11,688 bases of DNA from an uncultured Actinomycetes bacterium (GCA_937888775.1 CALAQT010000273.1:1-11688); one strand, 5' to 3'; positions 6,250 to 11,644 are shown, counted from the stretch's first letter. Notes: generated from the sequence alone by a model not told the origin. Made by a program: numbers and translations.

Positions 6250-7341
6250 ATGACCGATGCCGCGCAGTTCAGAGCGCAGTTTCCCGTGTTCCAGCGCACG
6301 GCGTATCTGAACGCGGGCACCGAGGGTCCGCTGCCGCGGGCTGCGGCCCGCGTGGTTCACGAGCGGATCGAGGCTGAACTGGCCGGCGGACGCTGCGGGC
6401 GCCCCTACTTCAACGCCCTGATGGATCTCGCCGCCCGGCTGCGGGCGGCATATGCCGGTGTGCTCGGCTGCGAGGAGTCCGAGGTGGCGCTCACCGGCTC
6501 GACAACCGACGGTGTCAACACCGTCCTGTCGGGGCTTGACCTGCGGCCCGGCGATGAGATCCTGACCAGCGACGAGGAGCACCCGGGGCTGCTGGCTCCG
6601 CTGGGGCGCGCCCGCCGGCTGCACGGGGTCAGCATTCGAGTGGTCCCGTTCGCCGAGATCGTGGGCGAGGTGTCGCCGGCTACGCGGTTGGTCGCCTGCT
6701 CGCACGTCTCGTGGGTCAGCGGACAGGTCGTCGACGCCCGAGGGCTGGCGGCGACGGGTGCCTCGGTTCTGCTTGACGCCGCTCAGGCGCTGGGTGCGAT
6801 ACCGGTCGACGTTCGCGCCCTGGGCTGTGACTTCTACGCCGGCTCGGGTCAGAAATGGCTCTGCGGGCCGGAGGGCAGCGGCGCGCTGTTCGTGCGCGGC
6901 GAGCGTCTCGGTGAGCTCACCGTGCCATGGCCCGGATACGGCTCGCTGGCGCAGGACACCTCGCCGCTGGACCTGATCCCCAAGCCGGGCGCGGCGCGTC
7001 TTGACCATGGCTTTCCCCCCGGTCTGCGCAGCGCCTGGGCGCTGGCCTCGATCGAGGTGCTGGCCCAGGCCGGCTGGGACTGGATCCACGAGCGCGGGGC
7101 CGACCTGGCGGCTGGACTGGCCGGCGAGCTCTCGCAGCGCGGACTGGAGGTCGGGCCGCGCGGGCGCTCGACGCTCGTCTCCTGGAAGGCCGACGACCCC
7201 GAGGCTGAGGTGGCGCGCCTGACGCAGGCCGGCTTCGTCGTCCGCAGCATCCCGTCGCACGACTACGTGCGGGCCTCGGTCGGTGCATGGTCCTCCGAGT
7301 CGGAGCTGGCCGACTTGGCCGGTATCGTCGCCCCCGCCTGA
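6250..7341 (+). CDS. Class V aminotransferase-fold PLP enzyme (cysteine desulfurase / isopenicillin-N epimerase-like)
   Basis: A 363-residue fold-type I PLP enzyme. Seen motifs: AYLNAGTEGPLP at the N-terminus, STTDGVNTVL (phosphate-binding loop), His111 in DEEHPG, Asp176 and Gln179 in LLDAAQALGAIPVDV, and the PLP-lysine Lys202 in AGSGQKWLCGPEGSGALFV. All are normal for the class V family, and the length is close to standard. No conserved mobile Cys loop typical of NifS/IscS is apparent, so true cysteine desulfurase activity is doubtful; an epimerase, a lyase or a Csd-like enzyme are alternatives. ATG 6250 was preferred over ATG 6238 because the latter overlaps the -10 box. The gene stands alone between repeat copies 2 and 3, converges with fdhD, and has a 40-base inverted repeat after its stop. 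Confidence 0.85.
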   Translation: MTDAAQFRAQFPVFQRTAYLNAGTEGPLPRAAARVVHERIEAELAGGRCGRPYFNALMDLAARLRAAYAGVLGCEESEVALTGSTTDGVNTVLSGLDLRPGDEILTSDEEHPGLLAPLGRARRLHGVSIRVVPFAEIVGEVSPATRLVACSHVSWVSGQVVDARGLAATGASVLLDAAQALGAIPVDVRALGCDFYAGSGQKWLCGPEGSGALFVRGERLGELTVPWPGYGSLAQDTSPLDLIPKPGAARLDHGFPPGLRSAWALASIEVLAQAGWDWIHERGADLAAGLAGELSQRGLEVGPRGRSTLVSWKADDPEAEVARLTQAGFVVRSIPSHDYVRASVGAWSSESELADLAGIVAPA

Positions 7342-7370
7342 GCCACGACCGCTCTCAGCCCCCCGCCCTC

Positions 7371-7410
7371 CTTGGGGAAAACGCGGAATTGTTGCTGCAA
7401 ATCCCCCAAG
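7371..7410 (+). repeat. Inverted repeat downstream of the aminotransferase gene
   Basis: CTTGGGG (7371-7377) and CCCCAAG (7404-7410) form a perfect 7-bp stem around a 26-base loop that is unusually AT-rich for the region. It starts 29 bases after the aminotransferase stop. It could act as a terminator hairpin, although no U-tract follows, or be a relic of a small palindromic element. Confidence 0.5.
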
Positions 7411-7465
7411 CCAGGACGCTCAGCGGCCGGGGACACGGGTGCGCGCAAGCGCGCCGAGCGCCGGC

Positions 7466-7666
7466 GCAACGATCAAAGCAACAAGTGCGGCGTGGGCATC
7501 CGCCCCCGCTGTGCTCGCGTCGTTAGCCTGGATTGTCGGCGGGGGGTTAACGAACCGACAATCGAGGTTAGCGCCTCAGCCACCGTGCCGCAAAGCCGGC
7601 CGCACCGAGCGGGGCGGATCTCGACGCCGCACCCCGCACGAGGCGGCGGCGGATGTCACGCCGCAC
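7466..7666 (+). repeat. Interspersed mosaic repeat, copy 3 (with 41-bp insertion)
   Basis: Same order as copy 2: leader CAACGATCAAAGCAA, forward unit GTGCGGCG-TGGGC-ATCCGCCC at 7485-7508, spacer, inverted unit at 7610-7632 and inverted unit at 7644-7666. The outermost units form imperfect terminal inverted repeats: GTGCGGCGTGGGCATCCGCC on the left against GTGCGGCGTGACATCCGCC, read from the minus strand, on the right. The spacer is interrupted at 7527-7567. The last unit contains the stop codon and final codons of the minus-strand fdhD. Confidence 0.85.
7527..7567 (+). mobile_element. 41-bp hairpin insertion with TTAG flanking duplications
   Basis: Compared with the uninterrupted site in copy 2 (CTAG at 6129-6132), copy 3 has 41 extra bases flanked by TTAG at 7523-7526 and 7568-7571. 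The insert has 13-base ends, CCTGGATTGTCGG and CCGACAATCGAGG, complementary at 12 of 13 positions, around a 15-base centre that contains GTTAAC. This is what a very small inverted-repeat element with a 4-bp target duplication would look like. It has no coding capacity, and origin by a transposase is inferred. Confidence 0.55.
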
Positions 7667-8402
7667 CGATGATCCGCTCGGGTCGGGTGTAGACGTTGAC
7701 CCGCTTTCCCCTCGCAAAGCCGCACAGGGTAAGGCCCCGGTCGTCGGCCAGCGCGATCGCCAGCGAGCTGGGCGCTCCGACGCCGACCAGGATCGGCGCG
7801 CCCGCGACGGCCGCCTTCTGGACCAGCTCAAACGACAGCCGACCGCTCACGCACAGGATCCGCTCCCCGAGCGGGATCAGCCCGTCGAGCAGCGCACGCC
7901 CCACCACCTTGTCCATCGCGTTGTGGCGTCCGACGTCCTCTCGAGTCCACAGCAGCCGCCCCTCGGCGTCGAACAGGCCGGTGGCGTGCAGACCCCCGGT
8001 GTGCTCGAACGACGGTTGCTCCAGCCGCGAGGGCAGCTGCGCGGCCAGCTCACGGGGGATCCGCGGGCCTTCGGGCAACGGCCCGCTGTTGACGGCCACC
8101 TCCTCCAGTGCACCCTTGCCGCACACCCCGCAGGAGGAGGTGGTGTAAAAGCGCCGGGTGCCGGGCTGGCGCGTCAGCGGTCCGCTGACCTCGATCGTGT
8201 TGGCGGCGAGATCGTCGGTCAGGCCGGCCTGGCGGGGACCGTCGATCAGGCCCTCGCCGTAGAGGAACCCCAGCGCGAGCTCCTCGTCGTGGCCCGGCGT
8301 GCGCATCGTCACGGCCAGCGGCTCGCCGTCGACGCGGATCTCCAGCGGCTCCTCGATTGCCACCTCGTCGAACCCGCCGTCGTAGGAGACCCTGGTGTAC
8401 AT
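7656..8402 (-). CDS. fdhD: Formate dehydrogenase accessory sulfurtransferase FdhD
   Basis: FdhD carries sulfur from a cysteine desulfurase to the molybdenum cofactor of formate dehydrogenases. The 248-residue product shows the whole family pattern: TPGHDEELALGFLYGEGL, the active-site pair Cys91-x2-Cys94 in SSCGVCGK, GGLHATGLFD, WTREDVGRHNAMDKVVG, CVSGRLSFELVQKA and CGFARGKRVNVYT. The start ATG (8400-8402) lies 12 bases after the stop of the TetR gene, so it is read as the last gene of that operon; the only SD-like sequence is a G-run touching the ATG. The final codons and stop (GGTGCGGCGTGA, minus strand) lie within a unit of mosaic repeat copy 3. No formate dehydrogenase or molybdenum-cofactor gene is in the window, so its client enzyme must be elsewhere. 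Confidence 0.95.
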   Translation of the reverse strand: MYTRVSYDGGFDEVAIEEPLEIRVDGEPLAVTMRTPGHDEELALGFLYGEGLIDGPRQAGLTDDLAANTIEVSGPLTRQPGTRRFYTTSSCGVCGKGALEEVAVNSGPLPEGPRIPRELAAQLPSRLEQPSFEHTGGLHATGLFDAEGRLLWTREDVGRHNAMDKVVGRALLDGLIPLGERILCVSGRLSFELVQKAAVAGAPILVGVGAPSSLAIALADDRGLTLCGFARGKRVNVYTRPERIIGAA

Positions 8403-8414
8403 CCCCCGGGTACG

Positions 8415-8978
8415 TTAGAGCGCCGACGCGCGCAGGCCCGCGTGCACGGCGGCCACCAGCCGGTCGAAGGTCTCGTCGAGCGAGAGCGGCAACCCGAAGC
8501 CTCCGTTGCGCTCGAGTGTGACGAACCCGTGCAGCGCCGCGCGCACGATGCGGATCGCGTGCAATGCGTCGTCGCCTTCCAGCGCATATCCGCGCAGCAC
8601 GCGCCGGAGCAGATCGACGGGCTGCTTTGCGGCTGCGCCCGTGGCGTCTCGCGGGTCTGGCGCGCGCTGGGCGGCCTCATAGCTCCCGGGGTTAGCCTGT
8701 GCGTAGGCTCGGTAAGCATCGGCGATCGCGCGCAGGGCGTCGAACTCGGCGCGGCCCGCCGCCGCGTTGGCCAGCGTGGCGGCGAGCTCCGCCGAGCCCC
8801 TGGCGCCCAGCCGTCGGCGCAGATCCTCCAAGCCGTCCACGTGGGCGTAGAGCGAGGGTGGCCGGATGCCCAGCATGGCGGCCAGCCGGGTCAGGGTCAC
8901 CGCTTCCAGACCCTCGGAGTCGGCCAGCGCCGCCGCAGCGCTGACCACCGACTCCGAGTTGAGCCCGCCCCGCGGCAT
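8415..8978 (-). CDS. TetR/AcrR family transcriptional regulator
   Basis: A 187-residue TetR-type repressor. The N-terminal helix-turn-helix is clear (VVSAAAALADSEGLEAVTL, then TRLAAMLGIRPPSLYAHVDG and LEDLRRRL, about residues 11-57), followed by an all-helical ligand domain (YRAYAQANPGSYEAA and IVRAALHGFVTLERNGGFG, which resembles the WHG-type C-terminal domain). Its ATG overlaps the stop of the metallo-hydrolase frame as TGATG, and fdhD follows after 12 bases, so the three genes look like one translationally coupled operon. It probably autoregulates through the AT-rich inverted repeats at 9673-9714; this is inference. Ligand unknown. Confidence 0.88.
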   Translation of the reverse strand: MPRGGLNSESVVSAAAALADSEGLEAVTLTRLAAMLGIRPPSLYAHVDGLEDLRRRLGARGSAELAATLANAAAGRAEFDALRAIADAYRAYAQANPGSYEAAQRAPDPRDATGAAAKQPVDLLRRVLRGYALEGDDALHAIRIVRAALHGFVTLERNGGFGLPLSLDETFDRLVAAVHAGLRASAL

Positions 8979-9656
8979 CAGCTGCCGGCGCGCACGATCG
9001 CGGCATCCATGGCGGTGGCGGGTGAACGGACCTCGGGCCCGTGACCGACCACGAGCAGCGATGGATCCAGCGCGCGTAGCGCCCGGGCTGACACCAGGTC
9101 CTTGTCCTTGTCCCAGGTGGCCATCGCCGTGAAGGGGAACTTCAGTTGGAAGTGGTTGGTGACCGCGAGGCCGCCCACCGAGGTGACCACGTCGCCACCG
9201 ATCAGCGCCCGACTACGCACATCGAGGACCGAGACGTGACCGGGAGTGTGGCCAGGGCTGTCGATCACCTCCAGGCTGCCGACCCGGTCACCCGCCTTTC
9301 AGCCGCACGTCAGGCGTGGTCAGCAGCTTGGGCCTGCTTCCCGGCAGCTTTCCCTCGACGACCTTCTCGCCGGCGTGGATCCGGGCGTCGAGCTCGGGCA
9401 TCAGCACCTGCACCTGGGCGCCGAGTTGCCGCTTGAGGGCGTCCAGGGAGCCGACGTGATCGCCGTGACCGTGGGTCAGCGCGATCGGCCGGATCGGAGC
9501 CCCCGCCTGCCGCGCGGCGACGATCAACGCGTCGGCGCTGCCGGAGATCAGGGTGTCGACAAGGGTCAGGCCGTCCTCCTCGGCGACAAGATAGGCATTG
9601 ACCAGTCGAAATCGCGTGAGGGCGATCAGGTTGTCGTCGATGGCACTGGTCTTCAT
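8978..9656 (-). pseudogene. MBL-fold metallo-hydrolase, split by a one-base frameshift
   Basis: Two frames together encode one complete metallo-beta-lactamase-fold enzyme of about 225 residues. The 5' piece (9656 to 9288) holds NAYLVAEEDGLTLVDT and the metal motif THGHGDHVG (His62, His64, Asp66, His67), and ends at TGA after RLKGG. The 3' piece, open from 9298 to 8978, continues without loss as GDRVGSLEVIDSPGHTPGH, ALIGGDVV and VVGHGPEV, supplying the remaining metal-binding His, Asp and His. The frames overlap only at 9288-9298 (AAGGCGGGTGA), so one extra base there explains the break. All ligands are intact, so this may be a recent lesion, a sequencing error or a +1 frameshift. A GGAGG ribosome site lies six bases before ATG 9654-9656. 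First gene of the operon with the TetR regulator and fdhD. Likely hydrolyses a small thioester or lactone-type substrate; unproven. Confidence 0.8.
9288..9298 (-). other. Frameshift site in the MBL-fold gene (GGC GGG TGA C)
   Basis: In the upstream frame the minus strand reads CTG AAA GGC GGG TGA C; in the downstream frame it reads AAG GCG GGT GAC CGG. A +1 move of a glycine tRNA from GGG to GGT would bypass the UGA, and a UGA followed by C is a weak stop. AAAGGCGG just upstream is SD-like. The layout resembles the prfB autoregulatory site, but a simple G-run length error is equally possible. Confidence 0.5.
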
Positions 9657-9662
9657 GCTGAT

Positions 9663-9667
9663 CCTCC
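9663..9667 (-). promoter_or_regulatory. Shine-Dalgarno of the MBL-fold gene
   Basis: GGAGG on the minus strand lies six bases before ATG 9654-9656 and fixes this start. Confidence 0.7.
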
Positions 9668-9672
9668 GTTCC

Positions 9673-9714
9673 TTACCTAAGCAGAATAGGAAGATATCTA
9701 ATTATATTAGGTTA
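9673..9714 (-). promoter_or_regulatory. AT-rich promoter/operator of the MBL-TetR-fdhD operon
   Basis: A 42-base AT-rich island in otherwise GC-rich DNA. Minus strand: perfect -10 TATAAT at 9701-9706, with a weak -35. It carries outer inverted half-sites TTACCTAA (9673-9680) and TTAGGTTA (9707-9714), complementary at 7 of 8 positions, an inner palindrome CTAAT-ATA-ATTAG, and AGATATCT. The half-sites bracket the -10 and the expected transcription start, the usual geometry for repression. The TetR protein of the operon is the obvious candidate. The half-sites also resemble halves of a DtxR/IdeR iron box (TTAGGTTAG), but no full box is formed. Confidence 0.55.
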
Positions 9715-9804
9715 CGCAAGCTGGGACCCATGAGGTCACGGCTCAGGGCTCCAGCCACCGACTCCGAGGCGCTGCGGTAGGGCCCACGAGCCCTAAGCGC
9801 CCGC

Positions 9805-10281
9805 TCAGCTCAGCGCCGGCTCGCCCCGCAGCTCGACATCGGAGGCCAGAGCCTCACGCTCGAGCTCCCCGTCGGACCCGATCCGGTAGGCCCCGGTGCG
9901 AGTCAGCGGCGGTGAGTAGACGTGAATCGTCACGGCCGGCCGGTCGCCGGCGTGCAGCACCCGGTGGATCGCCACCGGCGGTACCGTGAACGTCGTACCG
10001 GCCCCGAACTCGCGCTCCAGCGGTGGCCCGGAGATCCTTAGGCGGTCCTCACGCACGCGACCCGACACGACCGCGATCCCCGCGGCCGATTCGTCATGGT
10101 CGTGAAAGCCCGTGTCCTGATCCGCGCTCCAGCAGATCACCCATGCGTTGGCCTCGTCGTCGTCCCAGATCTGGTCGTAGACGCGTGCGTCCTGCGCATG
10201 GCGTACGTGGTCGCGCCAGCGCTCGGGCGTGACGGCCAGCTCGGCCGCCAACCGCTCCAGCTCGTCTAGCGTGAGGCTCAC
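9805..10281 (-). CDS. Cysteine dioxygenase-type cupin
   Basis: A 158-residue cupin of the cysteine dioxygenase family, a non-haem Fe(II) enzyme that oxidises cysteine or a related thiol to the sulfinic acid. The iron ligands are visible as His60-x-His62 in DTGFHDHDES and His106 in PPVAIHRVLHAG. TIHVYSPPL supplies His120 and Tyr122 at the positions of the catalytic His-x-Tyr of cysteine dioxygenases. The Cys that crosslinks to this Tyr in animal enzymes is not present, as is common in bacteria. Bacterial relatives include 3-mercaptopropionate dioxygenase, so the thiol substrate is uncertain. GTG start 10279-10281 overlaps the stop of the small upstream gene as GTGA, implying coupled translation from the promoter at 10486-10514. 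Confidence 0.85.
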   Translation of the reverse strand: MSLTLDELERLAAELAVTPERWRDHVRHAQDARVYDQIWDDDEANAWVICWSADQDTGFHDHDESAAGIAVVSGRVREDRLRISGPPLEREFGAGTTFTVPPVAIHRVLHAGDRPAVTIHVYSPPLTRTGAYRIGSDGELEREALASDVELRGEPALS

Positions 10282-10472
10282 GCCACACCCCCGACCGAGG
10301 CCAGAAGTCCGGCGCCATTGGCCCGCAGAGCGGCGGCGCGCCGGGTGGCCTGCGGCTCGTTCACAGGCCGGTCAGAGCCGTAGACGAGCTGTTGGGCGTC
10401 GGTCAGCGCCTGCCACCACCGCGGCTCGGGCTGACGGAGATCCAGTTGGGGGTTGCGTCGACTGTCAACCAT
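10278..10472 (-). CDS. Small protein upstream of and overlapping the cysteine dioxygenase-like gene
   Basis: A 64-residue protein I do not recognise: MVDSRRNPQLDLRQ, then PEPRWWQALTDAQQLVYGSD, then an Arg/Ala-rich helical end and a hydrophobic Gly/Val tail. No transmembrane segment or metal motif is seen. ATG 10470-10472 is preferred to the in-frame ATG at 10512-10514, because the latter falls on the -35 box of a good promoter (10486-10514), whereas 10472 lies just downstream of the predicted transcription start. Its stop overlaps the GTG of the cupin gene (GTGA), the main evidence that it is real and works with, or sets the translation of, the dioxygenase. It could be a partner subunit or a leader protein. 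Confidence 0.6.
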   Translation of the reverse strand: MVDSRRNPQLDLRQPEPRWWQALTDAQQLVYGSDRPVNEPQATRRAAALRANGAGLLASVGGVA

Positions 10473-10485
10473 AGTAACTCGATTG

Positions 10486-10514
10486 ATTTTATCCTGATTG
10501 AACGCGGATTGCAA
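10486..10514 (-). promoter_or_regulatory. Promoter of the small protein / dioxygenase operon
   Basis: On the minus strand TTGCAA (10509-10514) and TAAAAT (10486-10491) are separated by exactly 17 bases, close to the primary sigma factor consensus. The predicted start near 10479 leaves a leader of only about six bases before ATG 10472. Confidence 0.6.
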
Positions 10515-10597
10515 CTCGACCCGCGGCTTCTGCGCGAGAGTCCGCCCGGAGCGGGGCGCGGGCGGGGTGCCCTTGCGGTGAGGACCCCGGCGAGGAC

Positions 10598-10603
10598 TAC
10601 GCT
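10598..10603 (+). promoter_or_regulatory. Candidate -10 box, leaderless start for the small charged protein
   Basis: TACGCT (TANNNT) is followed by six bases and then GTG 10610, the same geometry as TACACT-6-ATG at 5717-5731. No SD sequence is present, so a leaderless mRNA is likely. Confidence 0.45.
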
Positions 10604-10609
10604 TTGTCT

Positions 10610-10813
10610 GTGTCCGACGACGAGCCGACTACCGAAGAGCTGCGCCGGCGTCAGCTGCAACACGAGCGCGAGGAGCGTGACCTCGCTGCCGAGGCGGCGA
10701 CCGGCGCCGAGTCAGACAGCCATCAACGCAGGGCCGAGAAGGCAGGCTACCTGCGGCGCAAGCTCGAGGAGCGCGAGCAGGCCGAACGGCGTGCCGGCCT
10801 GTCGGACGACTGA
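10610..10813 (+). CDS. Small charged helical protein, unknown function
   Basis: A 67-residue, very hydrophilic protein rich in Glu and Arg, with no Cys and almost no hydrophobic residues beyond Leu and Ala. EELRRRQLQHEREERDLAAE and AGYLRRKLEEREQAERRAG look like two amphipathic or single alpha-helices joined by a Ser/Asp/Gly-containing loop. GTG 10610 was chosen over the in-frame TTG 10604 because the latter overlaps the -10 box. It is divergent from the dioxygenase operon and about 130 bases before the response regulator gene. Function unknown; codon use with GC-rich third positions and a matching promoter support it as a gene. Confidence 0.6.
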   Translation: MSDDEPTTEELRRRQLQHEREERDLAAEAATGAESDSHQRRAEKAGYLRRKLEEREQAERRAGLSDD

Positions 10814-10879
10814 GCCGCTGTTTGTAGCTCGGTTCCCGCGCAAGCCGGAGCGCCCTCACTTCACCCACGATCGCCGATC

Positions 10880-10895
10880 TGAACATCGGATGAAC
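10880..10895 (+). promoter_or_regulatory. Direct repeat resembling a Pho box upstream of the response regulator
   Basis: TGAAC occurs at 10880-10884 and 10891-10895, exactly 11 bases apart. On the minus strand this reads GTTCA-TCCGAT-GTTCA, the arrangement of the direct-repeat units bound by PhoP/PhoB-type regulators in actinomycetes. It lies about 50 bases upstream of the start of an OmpR/PhoB-family gene, so autoregulation is plausible. The first TGAAC also lies in the loop of a small CCGAT/ATCGG inverted repeat. Confidence 0.45.
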
Positions 10896-10932
10896 GAGCC
10901 CGCGGGCGAGCCCAGATCAGGCCGGAGACTGC

Positions 10933-10938
10933 GAGAAT
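10933..10938 (+). promoter_or_regulatory. Weak candidate -10 box of the response regulator gene
   Basis: GAGAAT keeps the conserved second A and final T of a -10 box and lies seven bases before ATG 10946, consistent with a leaderless transcript. No SD is present. The match is weak. Confidence 0.3.
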
Positions 10939-10945
10939 CGATGGC

Positions 10946-11644
10946 ATGGAGGACCACGCCCGAGGCTCGATACTGATCGTCGACGACGAGCCGACGATCG
11001 CCGAGGTCGTCTCACGTTATCTGGAGCGCGCGGGCTATCGCACACGGATCGCGGCCGACGGGCTGCAGGCACTCGATGCGGTCGCCAACCAGCGTCCGGA
11101 TCTGGTCGTGCTGGACCTGATGCTGCCGGGGATCGACGGGCTGGAGGTCATGCGCCGGCTGCGTGACCAGGATCGGGAGCGGATCGGCTTGATCCTGCTG
11201 ACCGCTCGGGGCGAGGAGTCAGATCGTGTGATCGGACTGCGCCTCGGCGCCGACGATTACGTGGTCAAGCCGTTCTCGCCTGCCGAATTGGTGGCCCGTG
11301 TGGATGCCGTGCTGCGGCGGGTTGACACGTCGCCCGCCCAGGAGCCGGCCCTGGAGTTGTCCGACATGACGATCGACACGGCAGCGCGCCGCCTAGAGGT
11401 GCGCGGCGAGGAGGTCGCATTGACCCAGCGCGAGTTCGACGTGCTCCTCTTCCTGGCCCGTCATCCGGGCCAGGTGTTCTCACGCAACCAGCTGATGGAC
11501 GCGATCTGGCAGTACTCGTTCTACACCGACACCTCCACGGTCACGGTCCATATCCGGCGGCTGCGGGCCAAGATCGAGTCTGAGCCCGCGCGCCCCCAAC
11601 ACATCCAGACGGTCTGGGGCGTCGGCTACCGCTTCGCGCTGTGA
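10946..11644 (+). CDS. OmpR/PhoB-family two-component response regulator
   Basis: A 232-residue transcription factor controlled by phosphorylation. The receiver domain (about residues 8-120) has the acidic pair Asp13-Asp14, phospho-acceptor Asp57 in LVVLDLMLPGIDGLEV, Thr86 in LLTARGEESD, Tyr105 and Lys108 in DDYVVKPFSPAEL. The C-terminal winged helix (about 133-232) shows LTQREFDVLLFLARHPGQVF, the recognition helix region STVTVHIRRLRAKIE and the closing hairpin TVWGVGYRFAL. Length and motif spacing are standard. ATG 10946 lacks an SD; an out-of-frame ATG at 10941 was discarded. Its stop overlaps GTG 11641 of the next gene, presumably the cognate kinase. The 11-bp direct repeat at 10880-10895 would suit autoregulation. 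Resembles PhoP/PhoB/RegX3-type proteins, but the signal cannot be named. Confidence 0.95.
   Translation: MEDHARGSILIVDDEPTIAEVVSRYLERAGYRTRIAADGLQALDAVANQRPDLVVLDLMLPGIDGLEVMRRLRDQDRERIGLILLTARGEESDRVIGLRLGADDYVVKPFSPAELVARVDAVLRRVDTSPAQEPALELSDMTIDTAARRLEVRGEEVALTQREFDVLLFLARHPGQVFSRNQLMDAIWQYSFYTDTSTVTVHIRRLRAKIESEPARPQHIQTVWGVGYRFAL

Noticed and set aside
5935..7260. Long minus-strand open frame of 441 codons opposite the aminotransferase
   Set aside because: No recognisable domain, and it runs through repeat copy 2 and the opposite gene.
5607..7666. CRISPR array from the repeated GTGCGGCG units
   Set aside because: Units are in both orientations, unevenly spaced, diverged, and separated by whole genes; there are no regular spacers and no cas genes.
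7653..9044. Long + strand open frame of 463 codons opposite fdhD and the TetR gene
   Set aside because: Its product is Gln/Arg/His-rich without any family motif, and both genes on the other strand have full conserved motifs; it is a GC-rich antisense shadow.
9288..9290. TGA in the MBL gene read as selenocysteine
   Set aside because: The downstream homologous sequence is in a different frame, so simple readthrough would not restore the protein.
9707..9725. Full DtxR/IdeR iron box starting with TTAGGTTA
   Set aside because: Only the left half matches; the right half diverges at most positions, so just a half-site is supported.
9598..9780. Short + strand open frame across the MBL gene promoter
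   Set aside because: It overlaps the start of the MBL gene and its AT-rich operator, and has no SD or motif.
10814..10870. A further small gene between the 67-residue protein and the response regulator
   Set aside because: No open frame of credible length with a start signal; the stretch looks like leader and regulatory DNA.
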